A stretch of DNA of 64,000 bases from Tubiluchus corallicola (Eukaryota > Priapulida > Priapulimorpha > Priapulimorphida > Tubiluchidae): assembly GCA_030141605.1 (NCBI GenBank), contig JAQGDQ010000099.1, forward strand, positions 568,982-632,981, in the 5' to 3' direction. Both the position numbers and the translations under genes were made by a program. The first letter of the stretch is position 1, and every line of letters begins with the position of its first letter. This document shows, one piece after another, positions 13,601 to 25,600 of the stretch. A model generated the notes under the pieces. The model saw only the letters and a program-made list of their open reading frames with translations, did not search any database and was not told where the DNA came from.

Positions 13601-16600
13601 TCATTTACGCTGTTGAAAAGCGCATTTACGTTACTAATTTACCTTGCTGAAAAGTACATTTACGTTATCCAGATGCTTTAAATACGATTCTTTGACATTT
13701 CTGTTAAAGTGAGAAGCAACATACCTTCAGTTCTAATCAAGCAATTCATGAAATTTCTGATATCTAAGTTTAAGTATTTGAGTTTTGGCTCTTTGTCTCA
13801 AATATTTGCATTTCTATGAATAACCTAGTACTTAGTGTAAGGCAAACAGTTTTTGTTACTTTGGAATTAGTTCTTCTTCGTTCATAATGAATCTGCCATT
13901 TTGGTTTATATTCTGTTTTAATTATGGTTTGAATTGTGTACTAAGGGATTATGGTGTGATATCGAGAAGCAGGTAAAATTTTCCTGCATAGTTTCTCAGA
14001 TAGTTCTGACTCCAAAAAACATGGAAAGTGTAATCTTAACAATAAACGTTAGTCGGTCTTTCATTAAGCTCTGTAGACATTTAAATTGCAGTTTTAAACA
14101 AGTGGCTGGCCTAATAATTATTATTGTCATTACCATCATCATCGATATGATCATTATTATTACTATCATCGCGATCATTATTGTCGTTATCATCATCACT
14201 ATCACGAACACGATCATCATCATCACACAGCAGCAGCAGCCGAAGTAGCACCTCATACACCATTTAACAGTTACCATCATCGTTTGCCATCATTGTAAGT
14301 AGCAGCAACATCATCGCCACGAAAACTATTGTTGTTATTTGAGTGCGACATTTTTGTTAGTATTTATGGTTATCAATGTCATCATTACTGTTTTTGTTGC
14401 AGCTACCAGATTTTGAAGAGCACAATTTAGAGACGCTTGCAGCGGTTGATTCGATTGCAGACGACATGTTCAGCGACATTGGACTGAACTCTTCGCTAGA
14501 TGTCACTTCTGTAAAAAGTGAGCCTGTGTCGCCGGTGTCGTTGAACTCGTGCGGAAATGAATCTGACAGCTCATCCAGTGATTCCAGTTTGCTGCCTCCA
14601 GAAGTGAGTTTGTGCTTTAAATATTTTAATGTCACACTATCACAGGAAAAAGTTGCCTTTAGCTAAAAGTGTGTAATCCATAAAGCAAGGTGCATAGCCT
14701 AGTGGTCACGGCAGTGTGCTTGCTAACTAAAGTTAAAAATAGGACTAAGGCTAGTCATGGAGTGGATGGATAAACCATTTTGATTTTCGCTCTGGGCGGT
14801 TTCATTTGTTGTGCTGGCTGTTTACCTAGTAGACAGGGTGGATGTATTCACATCCGAACATGGCTGAGATACCTCTGTTGGTTCAGTGGCTCATCTAAGT
14901 GGAATATAGCCTTGATAAGATCTATCGTTGATTGGTGGCTTCTGTAATGCAGTTTTTCAAACTGTATAAAAAATTGTTCTTAGTGTTTGGTGTTGTAATT
15001 AGTGTTGGTATTTGATCTTGTTTCAATGACGAATCATCAACACGACGACGATTGACTAATGGTTGGTCGTAATATTTAATAGAGTCGCGCCAGCATGAAA
15101 TTAGGATGTTGAGCTTTTGACTGCTGTTTTTCCTTTTATGTTGTTTTACCTCTAATTGATGCTGTAGGTCGTTTGTCTCATTGCATTTAAATGGCAGAAA
15201 CTAGTGGTGAAGTGTGCAAAATCTTACATTCAATTAGTTTTTTACCTTCGATGATCAAGGCAAACCTTTTTGCTTTTTGTCCAAGGTTGCTACTTAATTC
15301 TTCACTTAACGTTGTGGACCCGGTTAAACACTAACTGTTAATACTATGCCATTATGGTGTTTAGTCAGCTGGAAGTATTTATTTCTTTGCTTAAAGAGTT
15401 CGATCAGGCTCAAGTGAATCATGATACATTTCAGGATGGTTCATCCAATTTTGATCCAGTTGTGAGTTATAGTGCGAAGCATCAGTGGCACACCATACCC
15501 TAGTATTTTATGAAGTCCAGTCATTGACAATCCTGAACATGAATCTATTCCAGCTTCTGCACCTGGGTGTAATAACTTTATATCCAGTACCTCGTAAATT
15601 ATTAGAAAAATAACGACCAGGCTGTAGTTTAGTCAGATTGTTTCTTACTCTTCGCTGTCTCTGCAATCTTACTTTTATTGTCGATCTTGTTAATTTTTGA
15701 ATGATCCCTAAGTTGAATGTCATAATCGACTGAATTTCGATAAAATCAATCAGAAAAGCACTAGTTGTAATAGTTCCATGTCACTGGTTTACAGAACATG
15801 TTATGGCATTTTGTTTTATTTTCAGACAAAGCGGTTAAAAATAAGTACTGCTTCACCATCACCAATAATATCAGCCACAACAAAGACGTCAACAACAGCT
15901 GCCTCCGCACTGCCTCCATGTCAACCTGTTCCGTTGTCATCGTGCTCGACATCCTCACTTGTAAGTACGACATGATTGCAACCTGTAGAGCTTATTGCTG
16001 TTTATAAATTGAACATTGGTGTTGTGGCTTTGAGTAGTATTGATAACTAATTCCATTTTTACAACTTCGAATTATTCAGCTGAAAGTTTGTTCTAGTTTA
16101 GTTTTGCTTTAAAAAAGTAGTTTTTCGTGCATTTTCAAGTTCCAAACTTTACTCTTTACAACATTATATTGATAAAATGTTACTAACCCTGTTGGCTGAA
16201 TAATTTGTAAATATGTATTTGTAATGTATGCTTATAAATAGTTATTTCCTGTTGTTTGTTTTGTTACTAACTTTGATTGTATGTTGTAAGATATGTGAAT
16301 AAACATAATATATGTATATCATTATTGATCTTTAATTAAAGAGGTGTTAGTTGATCAGTTACAGCACTGCACATTTTTCTTGTTTTTCATACACTTCATA
16401 CAATTGAAAATTCCGTGTTTTCACGCGCTGTATTTTCTTATAACAACATTATAATTAATTTTTAGGTAATGAGGTGCTAATTAATTAACTATTGGAATGC
16501 ACTAAAAATCTACAGCAGGATAAATACTATATCTATAATATTAGTGATATGATTATATATTAAATATGTTACATAAAAAACAACTATAAATAATAATACT

Positions 16601-19600
16601 GCAGCTATGCATATTTAATTTTGATGAAAAACATGGCATTAAATTTAAAATTTTGATAGTGATATAGGGGTGGCTGCTTAGGTGACCTCTGGTCTTTTGC
16701 CACCCCATCTCTAGTTTCATTTACTATTCAATGTTTTTGTAATGTAAAGGGATAAATAAATTGATTGAATTGAATTGAATCATTTCCGGATATTTTATTC
16801 TTGCAGAAAGCTTCTCATTCAACAACAATGAACGTTTCAACAACCCCAGCTGCACAAGTGCCTATCATCAGGCACAAAAATGGTGTAACAAAAGTGATCA
16901 CTCTGCATCCTAAGCCGGAGCCTGTAAAACCTAATCCAGTGGCACCTGTCAACGGCATAGTCAAGATCGAAGGTACTGTTGCTACTGCCTGTGATTCTGA
17001 GTGGCCTGTGTCAGTTATGCAAAGCCGTGATAGTTCTGATGCTCTATTATGATTCCAACTTAACTACAGTTTTTGCTCTGCTATTATTACTTTTATACTT
17101 GCCAGATTTATTTTATTATTAACTGAAAATATATATAATTATACACGTTAAATAGATAATTTATTTTGCCATAGAACTAATTGTACTTTGCGCTGGTAAT
17201 TATAATCGCATGCAAGATACCTCTAGACGTAAGTACCGTATTTTCCCATGTATAAGAGACCCTTGTGTATAAGAGACCCCTTCAATTTTTAGGCAAAAAT
17301 TCTGGAAAAAAGTTTTTTGGTAATGAATAACTTTATCCATCATAGAAATCATTAAATTCCTCATCACTCTCATCAAAAATATCAACTGGAGTCAGACCTT
17401 CAGCAATTCCAGCCAGCTCATCATCAGAGGAGTCACTCTGCTCAAAAATGGCATTGTCCTCTGTGCCGTCCATGGCATTGGAGATGCCACACTTCTTGAA
17501 AGATTTAATAATGACCTCTGGCTTTACACCTTTCCATGCCTTGAGGACCCAGCTGCAGACTTCTCCAAGGGTTGGCTTACTCCCATGTATAAGAGACCCC
17601 CTATTTTTAAAGTGAAAATTCTGAGCAAAAAAGGGTCTCTTATACATGGGAAAATACGGTACATCTCCATGTATGCATGTAAGCAGGAAGGTTCTGGGTT
17701 CGATTCCTGGTTGGTCAACTGTTTTTTCACTGCCCGTTTATTCAGTTAATTAGCCATTAGGTTGATTGTTGTAAGCGTGATATCTTTCTTGATGTGTGGA
17801 CTTTTGTTAATTATAGAATGTGCACGTATCGAGAATGCCATACTTTTTACTCACCATGTGGGGGTCTGTCAGCATGACATTATTGACATATATGCATTGG
17901 GGATATGCCGAAACGAGATTTTATGGAAAGCGAAACAGTACTGAATTTTTCAAAACTTTTTTTTGTTGAACTGAATTTAAACCGAATTTCTGCAATTTTA
18001 TTTTTTCGAAACCAAATTGAGCTGAATTTCGCAAAATTTTATTTACTGAAACCGAACATTTGCCGAAGTTTACGGACACTTAACTTGTGAGATACCATTA
18101 TAATTTTTTTTATAAAATTACATTTCTAGTTTTTATCAAACTACTGAACAAATCTAGTCCCAAAAAATTGCTTGAGCTATTTCGTAAATTAACACTACGT
18201 GTTAACACTATAGTAATTTTTTTAATATTTTAGCTTAACCATTAATAGTCAAAATTTTTTGTATCAGGACTCAAGTACTTACACTAAATTCACCAAAAAC
18301 TAAGGTGTTGACAATGATTATTTATAATGATTGTAATATTTACACTTTCTTCTGTTAAATTAACAAGAAAACCACGTGTAGAAATGAACGATGTCAACAA
18401 ATCAACGGCTGCATGGGTCCAGGTGCAGCACCCCAAATGGTCATTTTACGAAATAGAACAAGCTACCAACCTACCATGCGCAAACCTTGTGTTGAAGAAT
18501 TGCCTCTTGGTTTTGCTAGGTCTGGTTGTACTGCTTTAATGGCAGAGATTGTCAGACAAATATGACAAATTATAAAAACAAATTTTTTACTTATTGGACT
18601 GAACTTATTTATTTAACTAAACTTTATTAAACAAAGCAAATAAAACCGAATTCTTGAAGAAAATTGCCAGTTTCTACCAACGAACAAAACAAACAGAAAA
18701 TTTGTTTCGGTTCGGCACTCGAAGTAAGGTTATTTCTGAATTTCTGTGTATCTGTAATATGCGTATGATTTGTGCTTTTTGATGGTACAAGTGTAGCTAA
18801 GAAACTACTTATTATTAGTTGAAATGAATTAACATACTGTTGACCTATCTGTCATTGTCGCTGAAGTAATTTAAATAAAACATGCAGGCATTTTAAAAAT
18901 TTTCTCTCTCTAGGAAGCTCACAAGGTCAACAGCAAATTATAATATCAGCAGATGAATTTACTAAGCTTGCTAACAATGGAGTACTGCGTCTGTGTCATC
19001 CGAATACTCCAACGTCAACGCCTTCGTCAAAACCAGTGGAAAATGTCATTTCTCAGTCACAGTCATTCGACAACTTAAGCTCATATCATGGCCAACAAAA
19101 TGAGGTATTGTGCAGTGAATTACGACAGTTTGTCATCGACTTTATTTCGTAAAGCTTTGACTGCATGATTTTTTAAGTATTTTTGTCGTAAATATATATA
19201 TATTTTTTTGATATTATTCATGTGTAAAGGGGTAGAAACGTGGAACTTTAAAGTATAGTATCTCCCAAAGAACTTTTCATACAAAGTTGTATTACTTAAC
19301 ATTACGCTTACCTGTTCGAAGGCATGTAGTTGGAAAAGAAAATTCTTAATATTTTAAAATATTTGCGCCACCTGATAAAACGGCACTTCATTGCCTTCCC
19401 AGTGTGCACCACTGATTCAACAAAAAATACATTATTGATTTTATTGACAATATAAAGTAACTTAATTTTTAGCCCACTCTTTGTGTCGTGGTACATTATT
19501 CCTAATATTAAGTCATATTTGATATGCAGATTATAAAAAGAACGTAACTTCAAAGTTTCCCACGTCATTGCAATGTATTAAAACATGATGGTGTATTGCA

Positions 19601-22600
19601 GAAACTGTTAAAAAGGCAGCTACGAATGATCAAGAATCGAGAGTCGGCATGTCTGTCACGCAAGAAGAAAAAAGAGGTAAATTATTCTTTCATCGAACAT
19701 ACCATAATTCTGACATGTCGTCCAGATAGTTGAGTCCTTTTCTTTGTTTAAACATCATTTATAGTTTTTGATCTCACATGCTGCATTGAACTCAGTTTGC
19801 CGTAAGTTTGTTGATACTGGAAGTTGGTTGGTGTTCTCGGACTTAGTTCTCTGTGGCATTGCATTGTCTGCTCACTGATGTATTACAAACTGTTAAAGTA
19901 AAACCGGACCCAAATCGTAAACTGTAGGTTAGAACAATCTACTCTTTAAAATATTGAAAGGAAACATGCTGTTTTTCCAAAAATGACTTACGTGAAAGAA
20001 TTATTACTTCACAAACACAATTTCACGTTTGCACCACTAGTTCTTTGCTGTTACATGCATTTTGCTATTCGCTAGTTAGATGGGCACTAGTGCCTGCATT
20101 TCGGAAATGCATTGCACAAAAAATGAGTGCTGTACCTGTCAGGTCAGATTTGTTAGTTTTTGACGAATTGCAGACGTGTCCACAGTGTTAAACTTGAAAT
20201 TTGAATTTTTATCTTAAAACTTGCCGAGTTTTAGGATAACACACTGAATCTCTTATAGTAGCACTGTACTTCAATTTTCGCTTTCGCAAGCAGCACACTC
20301 ATAGAATATTTTTGTTGTTGAAAATTATGTTAGTTTGTGATGTCATCAATAGTTGGGTTCGCCTGCCTTTAATTAAGTTTTTAATCTTTAATTTAATTAT
20401 CAGAAATGCTTTTGCAGTATTAATAGTGTTAAAGCATATACTTTTTATTGGACTTGAAAATGGGGTAGTATATGAAAAATCATCCTTTCTTCCTTTAAGA
20501 AGGCAGCAACGAATGATCAACTGTCTAGTTGTACTATGTTTTTGTCCAAAAATGTAAAGCTGTTACAAAAATTAGAGACTGTCTTATTTGAATATAGATA
20601 CAAAAGTATGTGTTCCACATTTCCACTATTTTACAGTGGCACATACAGATCTATTTTACATTATCAAGCTACAATACTTGAATGAGGCTCTGCATTTCTT
20701 CTGAAATTTCTCATTTATTTTAAAACAGACTTGCACTTTTTTGTAAATTATTTATTTATTTTTTCTTGTTTATTTGTTTTTTAATTTTGAGAACTGGTTT
20801 CGACTAATGTTATTTGTCAAGGGCACATAATGCTTCATAACAGGGTTTCTTCCTTTGATATAAGGTGATAAAAATTAACTCTGTTGTAATCCTTTTGTAT
20901 AATGCGGTACAAAAAGAGCAGCTAAAAGTCAGTTTTGGCTTAAATATCGTGTATAATAAGTTGTTTTTAATATAGATTGCTTGTTTTTGGTTGTTTTTGC
21001 TATTACGTACTTATAACTTGTGATTTGTTGCAGTATTTAAACACATTGGAGGACAGAGTCAAGGCTTGTATGGAAGAAAATGAGACGTTAAAGCAGGAAA
21101 ATGAACAATTAAAGCAGACCATAGGAGCCTTAAGATCTGAGGTTTGTTTCCTTTGATATCAAAAGTGAAAAGATTTTTTCATAAATATTATTTGTTTAAA
21201 AGCCTAAATTCATTTTCATTCAATTTTAGAGGAAGACTGAATGATTGATTAGACTCAATCTCATTTTAATTTACTGACCAAAACATACATTTTCTTATAT
21301 TTGAATAAATAGCTTAGAAAGTTAATTAACTGCAACTGTACACAGCTATTGCTTACGTCAGAAACTAACTACAGTTTGTGCAATGGCAGGCGTCTTCCCT
21401 TGCGCGTCAAGCACATTTGCTTAGGTGTTACAGTACTGCTTTAACGCATGATGTCACGAAAAATGGGCATTACATCATATGACGTCATTAAACTAACACA
21501 ACAGTTCATGATCATGGTTATCACGGTACGCCTTCTGTCTGTTTGCCACGCGCACATGACAAAAAGGCACTGCTGCCAATCTTAGTAGATTCACTGAGCC
21601 GCGCGTAGCTTTGAAAGTTTATCGAAATTCGCGTATCTTAGGTAATTGTTATTTCATCTAAGCTTTGATTTAAAATAAGCTGTTGTAGTTCTCAATATTT
21701 TAGAGCATTCTTTATTCTGAACTTGTGTTTACACAATCATCCGGTATTCCTTTAAATGGTAGCTGTAAGTTTCAGCTATTAAATCGAATGTCTTATTTCT
21801 TAGTTTTATTAATATAGCTGTGCTAATTAATACAAAAAATGTTATGAATTAGTACATAAAATATTTTCCTGAAACTGATAGGAAATGTGGTGTTCATACA
21901 TATTTGAGGCCTGCGGTATCTATATTTTTTGAAACAAAATCTATATTTTTTTATAGTTGAATGCATATTTTAAGACGAAGGTAAAAACATACACTTTTTG
22001 GACACATCTAAATAAATAGCTTTAAGCAAGTTATTTTGTGAATAGTGTGCAATAAAATAATTATTTTACATAAAGGAGCTTGTTTTGAATACAATCTTAC
22101 TTTTGAGTGAATTTGCATTTTTGGATATAGTAATGCTGTGACTTTAATAATAATGCTTAGTGGCAGATGAACGACTATAGACACTTTTGTTTCTAGAATC
22201 AAATGTTGAGGAGGCACTCACCACTGAGTTTGAAGAAGAAAACAACGTGTCTTCTAGCTGCTGTATTTATGTTTGCGCTAAGTCTGGGCCCACTTTCGTA
22301 AGTAACTTTATAACATCAGTTCTTAACATTGCACTTAAGCTGACACTGAATTTTTCATTTACCGCATTTACTCGTTTTAGTGCCCGTGTTTAATTAAAGG
22401 CCCATCTGAATAAGCTTCCTTTTGAATAAGTGAAAAAGAATAATTGCCTGTGTTTAAATAGGGCACTAGTTACATGATGTTGGCTTTACCTGCTACACTA
22501 GTTTATGCGCATTATTTTAACAGCGAGTGGGTCATCAACTGTCATTGGTGAAATGTATAAACTGCTGTATGCTGCATGGCTCCAGTGTGATTCCAGGCAC

Positions 22601-25600
22601 TCTGTGTGAACAAACTACGCAGTGCCTGATTTATCCGTCGCGTACTGCTAGGCATATCTGACATAAGAAGTAAAGGAGTTAAAAGTGATAAGTATGCATG
22701 CTTAAATAACCGTCTGTTTCAATAAGGATCCTGGTGATTAGGTTGGTTGAGAAAGTAAGTGCCAGGGCCCTAAACGGTAGATGTGAAGAGTCTCTGGTTG
22801 TTTATCATAGAGTAACTTATGTAAAAATAGCTATCTCTTAAATAGTATGCTTAAAGGATTATTTTGTGTTAACAGCTATTCGCCCTTGCACTTGACTTTG
22901 ATGAGATCACAGTTAGTGTCTAAACGGTTTTAGAGTGTAAATTGCTTCTTTTTTCATGGTATAAGATAGCTATGATAGCTTAAGGCACATGCTAGGGGTT
23001 GCATCATCATACTGTTAGCTTTTAGAAAATGTAAACTGATCTTATTAATGAAATATAATTTAAATTGAAAGTTTGCTTGAAAATCAATAGGCAACACTAA
23101 CCTCCTTTGAGGCTTTTGTTGCCAACGACAAATTGTACATTACAACCACGAGACTTTTATTATTATCCCATTCTGATCCTTATTATGATGCAAAGCAGCA
23201 GTAGGCATCATTTTTAAAATTTCTTGCACAACCATGCCTCAGTTTTGAACCCATAACCTTTCAAACTAAAATATTTTTGCACATTATATTTTGCACTTTA
23301 CCGTCTTATGACTAAAAACTATAATGATTTTTTCCAGGAGTATAGTATTCAGCACAAATGAAAAACTGGATCCAGTCATAGTTCATAAAGGACGAACGTT
23401 AATGTCAGTGTCGCCCGACTTCAGTTTAAATTCTGGTGATATTAATTATGCAGACCGTAATATCAGCGATTTAATGGTGCTCTACATGAGTGCAGAGAAC
23501 TGTCCTACCTATTTTAATAAAACAGAAACACTCAGGTAAGTAGCTTACCTATAAACGTTACCATATTTAACATTCTTCATTTCCGTTGTTTTCTTTTCTT
23601 TTTTTTATGTTTATTTTACACAAGACAAGAGAAGTTTTGTGGTTTTGAAACAGGAGCTTTTCCTTTTCTGTTCCAGTACTGGGGTTTAATGTTTATCTGT
23701 TTCATTGCCTTTTGCTAACACGCACCTGCTTTGAGACCTTGTTGCCTACCGCAAATAATAAATGTGTGCTTGGATAGCAAAATCGTCCGTAAGTCGGCAA
23801 CTAAGCTTTTCTAGTTATTCACATAACCTGAATCTCCGTTTCATAAGGATCATTTTGATACCAAGCTCATTGCTCCATGTTATTTCTACCATTTCATAAG
23901 GATCATCTTGATACCAAGCTCATTGTTCCATGTTAATTCTACCATTTCATAAGGATCATCTTGATACCAAGCTCATTGCTCCATGTTATTTCTAAGCTGA
24001 GATAATCCACGTTGAGGTTGTGGTGCACGCTACGCACTGAAAAACATATTTTTGAGAAAAACGCTGTTAAAGTCAGCCATTGTTTTTGTCGCGTCTCTAC
24101 AAAACACTTTCCACACATTTTTAGACAATTTGATGCTAGAATATTACAGTCTACTATATTTAGTGTTTGTTTTCATAAAAAAAACATTTGACCAAATTTT
24201 TGGCGTATTCTACTTGTGGACGGTTTTGGTTTACAGTCACACAAATTACAACTACTTGATTGATATTATTATCCCATTTTAACGAGATGTAGCTGTACCG
24301 TGCACTTTGAAATATGTATGTTTGAGGCCGTCCTGCTAAACGAACATTTAACCTTGCTTGTTTATAACAGAATGAACAATGAGCTATCTGGCTGGATTCA
24401 GCGTCATGAAGCCGAGCAGAAGCAGAAACAGAAAGAAGCCAAAACTAAGAAGCGAAATTTGAAAATTAAGTCAAGGCTGCACCGAGCGATGGAGTTTAAA
24501 CAACACAAACAGTTTGAGAGGTAATTGTGTGAGTCACTTCTAATAACTTAAAACTTTTGTTTTGATCCCTAATAAGTAATAACCTAATAATCTTAGTAGC
24601 CTTAAAGGTCCTATGACACTATTTTTTATGTTATTTTCTTTTGAAGCATAGGCTGAATTACATATTTCCTAACTTTTCAAACAGTTTTGATGCATGCTTT
24701 TATGTGATATGGTAACTTAAATTAGGCACCATTGGTACTGTCAACAATATTAACAGCCTCAGTACAGTAGACAGCCAGTGGCCTCAGCAAGCAGAGCACT
24801 GTGAACACTGAACAAAACGGTTATTGCTGAGTAATGATTTTTCTGTTAAAAAGTTTCTTACTATATTATTTATCGACTTGCAAGGAACAGCAAATTTATA
24901 GTAACAAACACAGTATACAGAGCACAGTATACAGAGATATTACTATACCATTATTTAAACTGTGTGTGGGCTGTATGAACAATAGGTGTGTTGAGTACTC
25001 CCGCGAATTAGATCAAGCTGCAAGTAAGCTGCTAGCCACTATTTCGGGTTAGATGCACAGTAAGTAAGGTAATAATTAACCTTTTTAACTAAATTTCATA
25101 AAAAACTATGTTTAGTCAAGGTTAGCAGTAAGACATGTCAACCCTATCAGTTTAACGGAAACTCCCGATTTTAACAGCAACCTCCCTTTCTTAACATTTT
25201 GAAATATTTCTCCTGATTTTTTACACGTTACTTCAACATAAAAATGGCACACAATGCGACCGCAGTGAGAATAGGGCATCCTTTCCTTTTGCCACAAAAA
25301 GAAACGCCCATCTATCCTGCTGGGCAAGGTGAAAAATGAAGCTTGGGCAGTTACACGTAGAATAAAGGTGCTCGACTGCATCAAACTTATATGCACGTTT
25401 ATCAGCAGTCAAACTGTAAACTATGAGAATATTTTTTACTTAAATATTTAAAGTTTTTTTCTCTGAAACTTCATTTGCACATTCGAAAAAATACCACAAA
25501 GGTTTTCCCAAGTGTCTAAAAATGTAGGGACCACTATTTTAATGAATTAAAAAATGTTGTCTGAAAGGCATTTCTTCTTAGTTTTCCGTTTTCTTTTACA

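Noticed and set aside
22187-22393. 68-codon open frame over the ATF6 transmembrane exon
   Set aside because: It is out of phase with the flanking exons. The correct frame gives the basic flank plus hydrophobic helix of ATF6.
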